Shown: positions 15,563 to 24,199, numbered from the stretch's first letter. The stretch: DNA of 64,000 nucleotides from Alcanivorax sp. S6407 (GCF_023016115.1 NZ_JALKBH010000002.1:1-64000); one strand, 5' to 3'. Made by a program: numbers and translations. Notes: generated from the letters alone by a model not told the origin.

Positions 15563-16819
15563 TCAATCCACCATGCTGAACTCGTAGCCCTCTTCCTTGC
15601 GCTTCACATACTCGCTGACCAGGAAGGCAGGCTTGAGCACGTTATAGAGATTTTCATCAGTGGTTACCATGTACTCGCGGCGCTCACGCTCAAAAGAACG
15701 GAAGCTCTGCTTGTAGTTAAGATAGTAATCCTGAATTTCCTTGAAACGCTTGGCCGCATACATGGAATCCAGTGCTTCCATAGCTGACTTGGGATGGATA
15801 CCAATAGCGGTGTTGAACTGGTCGAACGCGCGATAGATATCCCGGTTACGGTTCACATAAATCAGGGAATTGGCGTACTCATAGTGAACGATAGCCAGAT
15901 CATCCACCTGGGCGAATGACGCTTCGAAGCCGTCTTCTACCCGGCTCAGTCGTGCACCAAAGGTAAGACGCCCCAGCAGCTTGCCCACCACCCGGATGAT
16001 GTTGGCATCCTTTGCCGCCTGCATAGCCAGTGCGACGGGGTGACCCGGATCGATTTCCACTGCATCATCCAGGGCCCGGCTGACCTTGAACAGGTAGTTA
16101 TTCATCAAGGCTTCCATGGGCGTGGCTTCTTCCGCCAGGCGGCCAATGGCAAAGGCATAACCGATTCGCAGCACCATGTAGTCGTCCCGGAATTCCGGCT
16201 CGTCTTTCATGTCCTGGATTTCTTCTACATAGTCAGCGATCTGGTTTGCCACGTCGTTCAGCATCTCCAGTTTGGTATCCCGACTCTCGGTAAGATAAAG
16301 CGCCTGAATTGCCTGAGCCAAATAAGCCGGCAGCTTGCCGTAGGCGCCCAGCTGCACCCCGTAGTCCTTGGCGGCACGGAAATCGCCACGGAAGAACAGA
16401 CGCCAGGTGTGCAGAATCTGCTGAGACAAGACTTCATAATTGCCATCAAAGTCCGGCCCCAGTTCTTCCTTGAAGATCGGGAACCGTTCAAATCGTTTCT
16501 GCAGGTATTCCGCGGAAGGATAAGGCACGCTGATCGCACGGGTCAGCACATCCCACTTTTCCTTCAGCTGTTCCGGAGTGTAGTCAAAATAACGGGTCTG
16601 GAAAGGCACTCGCTGCCACTCCCCCGCCACCAGATTCTGGTCAACCGCGACTTTTTCGGTCTGCCAGCCGTCTGTCTCCTCTACTGACTTGCGGCTTTCT
16701 TCCGCCATGGCACGAAGCTCACTGCGGCTGTAGTCTTCATAATCCTTTTCTGCCAATACCTGGCCAGACACAACAAACCCGGCGATGGTCAGCAGGGTAA
16801 TCCCGACGTGACGTTTCAT
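15563..16819 (-). CDS. Secreted hypothetical protein (418 aa)
   Basis: I do not recognise this protein. A signal peptide (about 1-23, ending VLA|EKDYEDYS) directs it to the periplasm or beyond. The rest is largely helical and charged. Segments such as AKDYGVQLGAYGKLPAYLAQAIQALY, VSRALDDAVEIDPGHPVALAMQAAK and AFDQFNTAIGIHPKSAMEAL look like degenerate TPR helices, with DPGHP/HPKSA turns. There are no obvious catalytic motifs. It is transcribed alone. The start ATG has AAGGGAAT upstream, and a 188-bp gap lies between it and the DUF2334 gene. A scaffold or adaptor role is a guess from the TPR-like pattern only. Confidence 0.8.
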   Translation of the reverse strand: MKRHVGITLLTIAGFVVSGQVLAEKDYEDYSRSELRAMAEESRKSVEETDGWQTEKVAVDQNLVAGEWQRVPFQTRYFDYTPEQLKEKWDVLTRAISVPYPSAEYLQKRFERFPIFKEELGPDFDGNYEVLSQQILHTWRLFFRGDFRAAKDYGVQLGAYGKLPAYLAQAIQALYLTESRDTKLEMLNDVANQIADYVEEIQDMKDEPEFRDDYMVLRIGYAFAIGRLAEEATPMEALMNNYLFKVSRALDDAVEIDPGHPVALAMQAAKDANIIRVVGKLLGRLTFGARLSRVEDGFEASFAQVDDLAIVHYEYANSLIYVNRNRDIYRAFDQFNTAIGIHPKSAMEALDSMYAAKRFKEIQDYYLNYKQSFRSFERERREYMVTTDENLYNVLKPAFLVSEYVKRKEEGYEFSMVD

Positions 16820-17007
16820 ATTCCCTTGTTCCGTATTGTTGTTTTGACTCTTGATGACTGATTAGTCAAAAGTAGCGCGTCCTGCGCCGGGATTGAATGC
16901 TCTCATGTATCGCAAAATGACATCATCGACCACTTGTTCCGGCAAACCGCCCGCTTATCTGCGGCAGTAAACATCTTTATGCATTCCGTCACGAGCCTGA
17001 ACCTGAC

Positions 17008-17799
17008 TCAGTCCAGCGAGCCCGCATTGCCTGCCTGCGAAGGTGTCGATATGGCAGCACCGTCATCGGATAAGGAGACCGGCGTATAGGTCTCGAATCG
17101 GTCAACCTGTCTAATCAGGTTGAGGATCTGTGCAGATAGCCGCAAGGAAAAATCAAACGGGTGCAGACCAATACGGACGGGTCGGCTCTGACGTCGTGCA
17201 CGGGCCAGATTCCACTGGTTGAACCAGCCAAGAAATATCGCCCGGAATCGGCTATCGGCTTCAAAACCCACCAGCGGCATGCGCGTCCATTTCCCAGTCT
17301 GCGTATCCAGCACCCCGGACAGGGTTTCCACATAACGGAACGGCAAACGCGCATAACAGGAGGCATCAAGGCTGCCCAACGCCCAGGCCGGCGGCACATA
17401 CAGTGACGATACCTGCAGCCCATGTTGCGCAAACCAGTGGTGGCAATCCTGCACCAGCTGGACAATGCCTTCGCCTCCGAAGGAGAGATGTTCCGCCACC
17501 TGCCGGGAAAGCAGCGCGCTATGAAGCTTGTGGTAGAGCGTAACCGGCGGCTGACAGCAATGTGACCAGCCATGCCCCGCCAGGGGGTGCCCCTGTGTCT
17601 GCAAGTCACGCAGCCAGGCCAGATCTGCATTTGACCACTGCCTGCCCGGCACCACTAAAAGCGTGACCCGATCCGCTGGCAACGCCAGCCGCGCCAGCAT
17701 GTCCGAGACCTGCGTGCGAGTTTCCGGCATTACGTCATGAATGCTGACCAACGCCCTCAACCTGACGACACTATTTTTGTCATCATGACAATCAGACAT
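17008..17799 (-). CDS. DUF2334 / polysaccharide deacetylase-like protein
   Basis: This is a 263-residue cytoplasmic protein of the NodB-like barrel superfamily. The metal-site motifs are recognisable: VSIHDVMPET (motif 1, Asp with His) near residue 18, GHGWSH (motif 2 HxxxH) near residue 75, and a C-terminal IGLHPFDF. The likely activity is removal of an acetyl or similar group from a glycan or glycolipid. Its start overlaps the end of the glycosyltransferase gene by 8 bases, so the two are probably translated together and may act on one product. The substrate cannot be told from sequence. Confidence 0.82.
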   Translation of the reverse strand: MSDCHDDKNSVVRLRALVSIHDVMPETRTQVSDMLARLALPADRVTLLVVPGRQWSNADLAWLRDLQTQGHPLAGHGWSHCCQPPVTLYHKLHSALLSRQVAEHLSFGGEGIVQLVQDCHHWFAQHGLQVSSLYVPPAWALGSLDASCYARLPFRYVETLSGVLDTQTGKWTRMPLVGFEADSRFRAIFLGWFNQWNLARARRQSRPVRIGLHPFDFSLRLSAQILNLIRQVDRFETYTPVSLSDDGAAISTPSQAGNAGSLD

Positions 17800-18955
17800 G
17801 GTGACTGCTCAACCGTCGCAACAGTGCCAATGTGGGCGATGGCAAGCTGGAAGGTTTGGTCTTCATGGCCGCGCAGTGAGCCAGCACTCCGCCCCAGTGA
17901 GCAATGGCATCATGATTCATGGCTCGGGCCGCTTCGCGGGCATCGCTGGCCTTATTGCGGCGCTCCAGCACTGTCAAGGCGCTGAGTCGCTGCAGCGTTG
18001 AGGTCAGCTCCTCGCCTTCCTCCATGATCCACAAACCGCGGGCCAACGCCGGCCATTCGTTAATCCCGCAGGCAGGGGTAGTAATCACCAGACGCTGGCG
18101 TGCCATCGCTTCCAGCGCCACCGTACCGAATGCCTCCACCGACGAGGGCAACACCAGCACCTGACTACGGTCGATAAGTTCCACCACCTGTTCGCGGCTG
18201 CACCAGCCCAGCAAAGTCAGGTTGTCACAACGCTGACAGGCCTCTTCCACCTTGCCCCGCAAGGGGCCATCACCGGCCACCTCAAACTGCAGGTCTGGGC
18301 GACTTGCGGCCAGGACCAGAAACGACTCGATATTCTTTTCTGCCGCCAGGCGCCCCACGTAACACACTCGTGATACCTGTTCGGCCAACGGCTGGATCGG
18401 GGTCTGCACGAATTCACGGGCTAGGGGCGTACCCACCAGCTGCGGGTTGCGTGCGCCGGCTGCACGCGCCTGGGCGATCATGGATTCGCAGATGGTGGCC
18501 GCGGTTTCGCTCCCCTGGAACAGGGTACGGTTGACCCAGTTGAGAAAGCCACCGGCGAGCCGCGCCAGTCGCTTGCCCCAGTAGAGTTCGACCAGACGGT
18601 TATAGTCCGTCTGGAAAGTGACACACACCGGGATGCCCCACTTTTTCGCGATCCAGTATCCGATCATGGAAAAGATCCCCGGCCCGGGAATCACGATGAC
18701 GTGGGGCTTCATCTCCCACACCAGGGCGCTGAGTTCCCTTACCCTGGGAAAAAAAAGTCGCTGGGTCGGGTCACCAGGGATCGGCATGGACGCCCCCTGA
18801 CAGGGATGCGGTTCCTGCAGGCAAGGCTGCACCAGTTCGACCCGTTCTACCTGACCTTCCAGATGCGACACCAGATCCTGGAAATAGGCGCCAACGCCAT
18901 TCCGGCCCTTGATCGCATCCACCACAAACAGTACACGAAGCGTTTTGGTATCCAT
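17792..18955 (-). CDS. GT4-type glycosyltransferase
   Basis: This 387-residue cytoplasmic or membrane-associated GT-B glycosyltransferase has an N-terminal acceptor domain (GxNGVGAYF near residue 18, then IPGPGIFSMIGYWIAKKWGIPVCVT). Its C-terminal Rossmann domain has YVGRLAAEKN, VAGDGP and the donor-binding LPSSVEAFGTVALEAMA (E-x7-E). It resembles enzymes that glycosylate diacylglycerol or phosphatidyl-inositol-type lipids, but donor and acceptor are not determined. It is coupled to the DUF2334 gene, and a sulfotransferase gene lies 87 bases upstream on the same strand. Confidence 0.9.
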   Translation of the reverse strand: MDTKTLRVLFVVDAIKGRNGVGAYFQDLVSHLEGQVERVELVQPCLQEPHPCQGASMPIPGDPTQRLFFPRVRELSALVWEMKPHVIVIPGPGIFSMIGYWIAKKWGIPVCVTFQTDYNRLVELYWGKRLARLAGGFLNWVNRTLFQGSETAATICESMIAQARAAGARNPQLVGTPLAREFVQTPIQPLAEQVSRVCYVGRLAAEKNIESFLVLAASRPDLQFEVAGDGPLRGKVEEACQRCDNLTLLGWCSREQVVELIDRSQVLVLPSSVEAFGTVALEAMARQRLVITTPACGINEWPALARGLWIMEEGEELTSTLQRLSALTVLERRNKASDAREAARAMNHDAIAHWGGVLAHCAAMKTKPSSLPSPTLALLRRLSSHHV

Positions 18956-19042
18956 GGGCGCGAGTATTACCGCGGCCCATTTCGAAAATGTGACACTGGT
19001 AAAGCAGCCCTGACGGAATTTGCGACAAGATGTAACGGTAAG

Positions 19043-20224
19043 TCAGGCGCGCGCCCGACGAGAGGAGTCCGGCGGTCTTTGGGGACGGGGAAACGGGTAG
19101 CGGTCGTACACCCAGCCGAAGACCGCATTCAGGGTATCGGCGTCCACACCCAGATTTTCCAGAGAATAAGTGTGACCACTCTGATAGGAACGAGCCCTGC
19201 GGTCCTGCTCGGCAAGGCGCTCCTGAAATGCCTGTCCCGCTTGCCAGCCAAACGCCTGATAAAACCCCAACACCGTCCTGGCAGGCTCACAGGCCAGGGT
19301 TTCCATCACAGAGATAGCCTGCTGGTGCGAATCCATGGCCGCCAGGGCATCCAACAGGTGCCGGTAGTAATAATCGAGCATCTCGAGAAACCCCTGACGC
19401 CAGTAGGCGGTGGTGTCCCGGCCATCAAACAACTTTGCGCCAATCAGAATGGAATTGATCTGGGAAGGCACCGACTGACTGGGGTTACGCAGGCAACCGA
19501 TAAAACGCGCATCGGGAAAGGCGTCGGAGAGCGTCTCGATCCATGGAGTGAAAGAAGGATTCTTGGACAGCAGCTGTTTGTGCTGGCCATGGAAATACAG
19601 GTGCCGCTGCACAAAGCGCCGATAGGCCCTCATCAGACGCGTCTTTTCTGCGGCGCTACCATCACGATCCAGAAAGGTCAGGCGCCACAGGGCCGGCACC
19701 GGCACCACCAGCACCATGAGGAAACAGCCCCACACCGGAATCAGCCCCAGATAGTCTTCTTCCGGATCCAGCAGGCCGGTCTTGTGGACACCATCCAGAC
19801 CACCCAACAACCGCCGTTCCGCCCAATGCAACAACCGTCCCAGCGGCCTCCCCAGCGCCCGGTCCAGCCCGGCAATGGCAGTCCAGAAATAACGCTGGCT
19901 GATGGAGGGAGCAAATAACAGCTCCCATAGCGCCGTGGTGGTAAAGCGGTCATCCAGCGCCAGCAGGCGATGGAGAAAGGTCGTGCCACTACGCGGTACG
20001 CCCACCACAAACAGCGGTTCACGGATGCTTACCCGGCGAAAATCCGGGAACAGAACATAATCAAGCAGCAGGCCAGCGCCATTAATGAGCTGCACCACAA
20101 GGAACAGGGGCCAGAACAACAGCATGATAACCAGACGCTGCCAGGACAGGCCGGACACCCTGCCCTGATATCCGGGTCGCCAGCTCAGCAAAAAAAACTG
20201 CAGATAACGCGTGAGGACAGACAA
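19043..20224 (-). CDS. Sulfotransferase family protein
   Basis: This 393-residue PAPS-dependent sulfotransferase candidate has the 5'-phosphosulfate loop VGVPRSGTTFLHRLLA at about residues 73-88. The 3'-phosphate region is CLRNPSQSVPSQ, with the Arg and Ser expected for PAPS binding. A hydrophobic N-terminal stretch (LVIMLLFWPLFLVVQLINGAG) should anchor it to the membrane. The start is TTG at 20224 with CAGGAG 6 bases upstream. Its position before the glycosyltransferase and deacetylase-like genes suggests a glycolipid or glycan sulfation route; this is inference. Some family members act on other alcohols. Confidence 0.85.
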   Translation of the reverse strand: MSVLTRYLQFFLLSWRPGYQGRVSGLSWQRLVIMLLFWPLFLVVQLINGAGLLLDYVLFPDFRRVSIREPLFVVGVPRSGTTFLHRLLALDDRFTTTALWELLFAPSISQRYFWTAIAGLDRALGRPLGRLLHWAERRLLGGLDGVHKTGLLDPEEDYLGLIPVWGCFLMVLVVPVPALWRLTFLDRDGSAAEKTRLMRAYRRFVQRHLYFHGQHKQLLSKNPSFTPWIETLSDAFPDARFIGCLRNPSQSVPSQINSILIGAKLFDGRDTTAYWRQGFLEMLDYYYRHLLDALAAMDSHQQAISVMETLACEPARTVLGFYQAFGWQAGQAFQERLAEQDRRARSYQSGHTYSLENLGVDADTLNAVFGWVYDRYPFPRPQRPPDSSRRARA

Positions 20225-20372
20225 TGCTATCTCCTGTTCCTGAATGCCGGCATAGGGGTAGCCTCCCCATGGATGACAGGCAGGTTACGATGGCAACAAG
20301 TCATAAAAATGACACCAGACCTCTTGCCTGCGGGTCACAGCACTGTCATCTTTCTCGCCAAGAATAACCAGT

Positions 20373-21176
20373 ATGAATATCGCCATGACCCAGCCAATGT
20401 CAGCAGCTTCATCCACCGCCCTTGCGCCGGCCCTGGTGGGCCACCGTGGCGCTCGCGGGGAGGCCCCGGAGAACACCCTCGCCAGCTTTCAGGTGGCTGT
20501 GGAAGCAGGCGTGACAGAGATGGAACTGGATGTGCGGCTGTCGTCCGACGGGCAGCTAATCGTGCTTCACGACAGCGATATTACCCGCACCACCGGCATG
20601 AAAGGCAGTGCCCGCCAGTACACCCGCGCCCAGCTCGGGGTCATGGATGCCCGACGCAATACCCCGGGTTGGCACAGCCCTACCGGCATTCCTTCCCTGC
20701 AGGAAGTGGTAGATCTGTGCGGCCCGAACATGCGATTCCAGTTTGAAGTGAAAGGCGCTGATCGCATCGTTCTGCATCAGCTGGCCCATCATCTGACCCA
20801 CATGATTCACGACCAGCGGTTGCAATCACGGGTGGTGGTCACGTCCAGCCATACCGGCTTCCTGCGCATGATGGGCACCATGGCACCGGACATTGAACGG
20901 GGATTTGTCTGCCAGTATCGATATCTTCAGCCCACCCGGCGCGCCCAGGGGCTGGGGTGCAGCTGGCTGATCGCCCACTATTCACTGGTCACGCCAGCAA
21001 TGATGCGACGTGCCAGCAAGCGCGGCCTGAAAGTATCGGTATGGACGGTGAATGATCTCACCGAAGCGGATCGTCTGACGCGACTGAAGGTGGACAGCAT
21101 CATTACCGATTATCCCACCAGCTTTGTCAGTCACTTTCAGCGCAAGCATCGCTATGGGGCAGCAGCTTCCGCCTGA
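20373..21176 (+). CDS. Glycerophosphodiester phosphodiesterase
   Basis: The 267-residue GDPD-family protein is expected to cleave glycerophosphodiesters to sn-glycerol 3-phosphate and alcohol. The catalytic GHRGARGEAPENT (His24, Arg25), MELDVRLSSDGQLIVLHD with metal-binding Glu/Asp and the second His, and SVWTVN near the C terminus are all visible. There is no signal peptide, so it is the cytoplasmic (UgpQ-like) kind. Its last 25 bases overlap the 3' end of the convergent patatin gene. A second in-frame ATG at 20385 is possible. Confidence 0.93.
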   Translation: MNIAMTQPMSAASSTALAPALVGHRGARGEAPENTLASFQVAVEAGVTEMELDVRLSSDGQLIVLHDSDITRTTGMKGSARQYTRAQLGVMDARRNTPGWHSPTGIPSLQEVVDLCGPNMRFQFEVKGADRIVLHQLAHHLTHMIHDQRLQSRVVVTSSHTGFLRMMGTMAPDIERGFVCQYRYLQPTRRAQGLGCSWLIAHYSLVTPAMMRRASKRGLKVSVWTVNDLTEADRLTRLKVDSIITDYPTSFVSHFQRKHRYGAAASA

Positions 21177-22342
21177 TCTTCCAGCGCGGTTTTCTCCAGC
21201 AGTGGCTCGTTGCTGAAGAAGGCTTCAATCTCCTCCTTACGGGCCATGGCATCCTTGTAACCCATCTCGATCAGGGCACGGGTGAAGCCCGGTTCAAACA
21301 GCAGATAACTCATGGCACTGGCCCCCGGCGAACGGGTGGCTCCGGAACCGCGCAGGAAAAAGCGCAATGTTCCTGGCAACTCCTTGAGATGTTCAGCGGC
21401 AATTTCATCGATGGGCCGTGACGGATAAATCTTCAGCACATCCACTTCCCTGAGGGTCACGCCATGTTTGCGTCGCTGACGCTCTCCCAGCGCAGACAGG
21501 GTGTGATTGATACGCTCCAGTCGCTCCACATCCCCTTCCAGGGTATCCACGAACACACTGTTGAGAACGTGGCCCAGCACCTGCGCCATGGACGGGTAAC
21601 CGCTTAACACCCGCTTGCGCCCTGCTGACGCATTGCCGGACACCCCGATCACCAGCAGCCGGGATGCCCCCAGGTGAACGGCGGGGCTCAATGGCGCCAG
21701 CTGGCGCAAGGCGCCGTCACCGTAATAGCCCCCATCCACCTTGCCGGCAGGAAAAAGGATCGGAATGGCTGCTGAGGCCAACAGATGCTCGACACCAATG
21801 CGGGAGCGTTTGCCCTTGCGGCGGGCCCGCACCCAGTCAGCCAGATCCGGCGCCCCCTGAAAGAAACTCTCGGATTCACCTGTGGCATAGTTGGAAGCGG
21901 TGATGGAAATTGCCCGTAGATGGCCCTGATCCAGATTCTGCTGAATGCGCTGAAAATTGATCACCAGTGTCAGCAAGCGTTGCAAAGGAAGGTTATCCAG
22001 CAGGGCACTTCGATCCGGGGTGCGGCCAGTGGTAAAACCGGAGAACAGCCAGCGCACAATTCCCTTCAGGCAGGCATAGAGATCGGTACGGTAGACCTGC
22101 TCAGCGGTCAGGTTGGACCAGACCCGTTCCAGGCCTCGCACCGCACCACGATAGTTGCCCGCATTGGCCGCCAGTGCAGCCGCATTGATGGCACCGGCGG
22201 AGGTGCCACAGATAATCGGGAAGGGATTCGGCGTACCACGGTCCAGCAGCTCGGCAATGGCCGACAGCACACCTACCTGATAGGCCCCGCGGGCCCCACC
22301 CCCAGAGAGCACCAGCCCCCTAACCGGATCCTGTTGCGGCAT
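21152..22342 (-). CDS. Patatin-like phospholipase
   Basis: This 396-residue patatin-family lipid acyl hydrolase has the oxyanion loop SGGGARGAYQVG near residue 10, nucleophile elbow CGTSAGAIN with the catalytic Ser, and the dyad Asp in YYGDGALRQL. It lacks a signal peptide and may act at the inner membrane or be exported by another route. The frame is open to 22561, but the 73 extra residues come from translating a heptad-armed repeat. The ATG at 22342, with AAGGAGG 6 bases upstream, is the real start. The 3' end overlaps the convergent glycerophosphodiesterase by 25 bases; the two activities could act in sequence on phospholipid (inference). Confidence 0.94.
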   Translation of the reverse strand: MPQQDPVRGLVLSGGGARGAYQVGVLSAIAELLDRGTPNPFPIICGTSAGAINAAALAANAGNYRGAVRGLERVWSNLTAEQVYRTDLYACLKGIVRWLFSGFTTGRTPDRSALLDNLPLQRLLTLVINFQRIQQNLDQGHLRAISITASNYATGESESFFQGAPDLADWVRARRKGKRSRIGVEHLLASAAIPILFPAGKVDGGYYGDGALRQLAPLSPAVHLGASRLLVIGVSGNASAGRKRVLSGYPSMAQVLGHVLNSVFVDTLEGDVERLERINHTLSALGERQRRKHGVTLREVDVLKIYPSRPIDEIAAEHLKELPGTLRFFLRGSGATRSPGASAMSYLLFEPGFTRALIEMGYKDAMARKEEIEAFFSNEPLLEKTALEDQAEAAAP

Positions 22343-22453
22343 TGCGTCCCTCCTTGTTGATGGCTTCAGTATGCCGCGGGGATGACTTCCCTGCCACACC
22401 GTAACGCTCTTTGCCTGGAAGCGAACGCGGATGCCATCCCGTGCACCAGTGTA

Positions 22454-22550
22454 CGAGTTGCGAGAAGCGAGTTTCGAAAGGCAAAAAAACGGTGGGGCCA
22501 TCGAGGTATTGGTTTTGCTCTTCGATACTCGCTTCTCGTTACTCGCTACT
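22454..22550. repeat. Heptad-armed inverted repeat, CGAGTTN class
   Basis: The left arm is CGAGTTG, CGAGAAG, CGAGTTT, CGAAAGG (22454-22481). The right arm is CGATACT, CGCTTCT, CGTTACT, CGCTACT (22523-22550). The 41-bp core has GCAAAAAAAC at its left end and GGTTTTGC at its right end, which extend the pairing. This copy lies between two divergent start codons (patatin 22342, GNAT-C39 22624), not beside a stop, so it must lie upstream of or among both promoters. Confidence 0.8.
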
Positions 22551-22623
22551 TCACGACGCAAAATCTTCTGGCTCCCCGTGCTGCAGCTGCCTTATGCTGA
22601 GCTACCTATCAGGAACAAGGACC

Positions 22624-23721
22624 ATGTGCTCCGTCTCCCTCCGCCCTGCTCTGCCCGCCGATCTGGATGCGCTTAGCGCGCTGGAACAACGTTGCTTCGA
22701 TTCCGACCGGCTGTCCCGTCGCAGTTTCAAGAAATGGATCAAGCGCCAGCATGAAGGCCTCATCGTGGCCGTCAGCCCGAAACAGGAAGTCGCCGGTTAT
22801 GCACTGGTGCTACTGCAACCCGGCACACGCCTGGCACGACTGTATTCCATTGCCGTGGATCCCGCACAGCGGGGTCTGAAGCTGGGCGAAAGGCTGATGG
22901 AAGCAGCAGAAGCCTATGCCCATGAGGAACGACGGCTGTATTTACGACTGGAAGTCCGCAAGGACAATCCCGGCGCAATCGCCCTGTATGAAAAACGCGG
23001 CTACAAGCTGTTCGGTCTGGCCCCGGATTATTACGAGGATCACCAGGACGCCCTGCGCTACCAGAAACGCCTGCACTATCGACCCGCCAACGATGCTCGC
23101 CTGCACCTGCCCTGGGTACAACAAAGCACCCCCTTCACCTGCGGTCCAGCCTGCCTGCTCATGGCTCTCGCCGCCCTGAAGGGACAGACTCCTGACACCA
23201 CCGAAGAGCTGTTGCTGTGGCGCGAAGCCACCACCATCTTCATGACTGCGGGTCATGGTGGCTGCCATCCCATGGGACTGGCTATCGCCGCGCACCGACG
23301 AGGGCTTGATGCCTCGGTCTGGTGTAACCAGACAGGTCCGCTGTTCGTGGATTCCGTGCGGGACCCGGACAAGAAATCGGTGATCACCACCCTGCACCAG
23401 TATTTCGTTGAAACCTGCCGCGAGGACGGCATTGCGGTGAATTATGAGGATTTCACCGCCGTCGATCTGGATCAGGCTGTTAGCGACGGAAAGATTGTGC
23501 TGGTGCTGATTAGCACCTGGCGACTGGATGGCCGCAAGGCGCCCCACTGGGTGGCCATCAGCGGCAGCGATGAGGAATGTTTCTACATCCACGACCCGGA
23601 CCCCGGCGAAGACCAGGCCCCCCTGGACTGTCAGCATGTCCCCATTTCCCGGGAGAAATTCGAACAGATGCGCAAATACGGCCAGGCCAAACTGCGTACG
23701 GCGGTGGTATTGGGGACGTAA
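22624..23721 (+). CDS. GNAT acetyltransferase fused to C39-like peptidase
   Basis: This is a two-domain protein of 365 residues. Residues 1-150 form a GNAT N-acetyltransferase with LYSIAVDPAQRGLKLGERLM (acetyl-CoA loop) and NPGAIALYEKRGYK. Residues about 160-365 form a C39-like cysteine peptidase domain with Cys173 in TPFTCGPACLLMAL, His in APHWVAIS and Asp in YIHDPDPG. The fusion recurs in Pseudomonas relatives, where it is often near RimK-like ATP-grasp genes; none is seen here. A role in modifying or trimming peptides is an inference. The start at 22624 has an AAGG site; the longer open frame translates a repeat. Confidence 0.88.
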   Translation: MCSVSLRPALPADLDALSALEQRCFDSDRLSRRSFKKWIKRQHEGLIVAVSPKQEVAGYALVLLQPGTRLARLYSIAVDPAQRGLKLGERLMEAAEAYAHEERRLYLRLEVRKDNPGAIALYEKRGYKLFGLAPDYYEDHQDALRYQKRLHYRPANDARLHLPWVQQSTPFTCGPACLLMALAALKGQTPDTTEELLLWREATTIFMTAGHGGCHPMGLAIAAHRRGLDASVWCNQTGPLFVDSVRDPDKKSVITTLHQYFVETCREDGIAVNYEDFTAVDLDQAVSDGKIVLVLISTWRLDGRKAPHWVAISGSDEECFYIHDPDPGEDQAPLDCQHVPISREKFEQMRKYGQAKLRTAVVLGT

Positions 23722-23770
23722 CACCATTCAGAGACGCCAGGAGCTCCACCAACCCTGTAGTCCTGTCCAG

Positions 23771-23887
23771 CGAGTTTCGAGTTTCGAGTTTCGAGTTTCG
23801 AGTTTCGAGTTTCGAAGAGCAAAACCGACATCCTGAGAGCCTTCGAGGGTTTTGCCTTTCGTAACTCGCTCCTCGAAACTCGTCACT
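23771..23887. repeat. Heptad-armed inverted repeat with six-copy left arm
   Basis: The left arm is six perfect tandem CGAGTTT units (23771-23812) followed by CGAAGAG. The right arm is CGTAACT, CGCTCCT, CGAAACT, CGTCACT (23860-23887). The inner GCAAAAC and GGTTTTGCC blocks pair as in the sister elements. It follows the GNAT-C39 stop by 50 bases and precedes an intrinsic terminator. Confidence 0.85.
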
Positions 23888-23909
23888 CCTGTGTCAGTCA
23901 AATGCGCAC

Positions 23910-23936
23910 AAAAAAGCCCGCGCGAGGCGGGCTTTT
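23910..23936. terminator. Bidirectional intrinsic terminator
   Basis: An A-run, then GCCCGC and GCGGGC around a short loop, then TTTT. It separates the GNAT-C39 gene (plus) from the convergent nqrM (minus, ending 23962). Confidence 0.88.
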
Positions 23937-23961
23937 ATCTGTAATACCGGAAGGCCTCGGC

Positions 23962-24198
23962 TTACATTTTCATCACATCCTTACCGAGAGCCGCGGCTTT
24001 TTCGCTGTCGACTTTCTTGCTGTTCTCTTCGCATTTGCCGCGATCGCCGCCACAGATCTCACAGCCCTCTTTCAGACCCAGGTTGGCCAGACCGCCGCAG
24101 GAACCCTGCAGCGGTTTGTTGGACATGATCACACCGATAGCCATGCCGGCGAACAGCAGGCCCATAAACACCACAGCAATGATAATGGTCATCAACAT
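23962..24198 (-). CDS. nqrM: Na+-NQR maturation protein NqrM
   Basis: NqrM is a small (78-residue) inner-membrane protein needed to build the iron centre of Na+-NQR, probably by supplying iron to the NqrD-NqrE cysteines. An N-terminal helix (TIIIAVVFMGLLFAGMAIGV) is followed by the cysteine set CGG...GCEICGGDRGKC expected for the family. It starts one base after the apbE stop, so apbE-nqrM form one unit downstream of the nqr operon. Confidence 0.94.
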   Translation of the reverse strand: MLMTIIIAVVFMGLLFAGMAIGVIMSNKPLQGSCGGLANLGLKEGCEICGGDRGKCEENSKKVDSEKAAALGKDVMKM

Positions 24199-24199
24199 G

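Noticed and set aside
18701-19918. 405-codon plus-strand frame across the glycosyltransferase and sulfotransferase genes
   Set aside because: It is antisense to two genes with clear family motifs and spans the gap between them with no start signal.
22343-22561. Longer N terminus for the patatin gene
   Set aside because: The added 73 residues are the translation of a heptad-armed repeat; a strong ribosome-binding site precedes the ATG at 22342.
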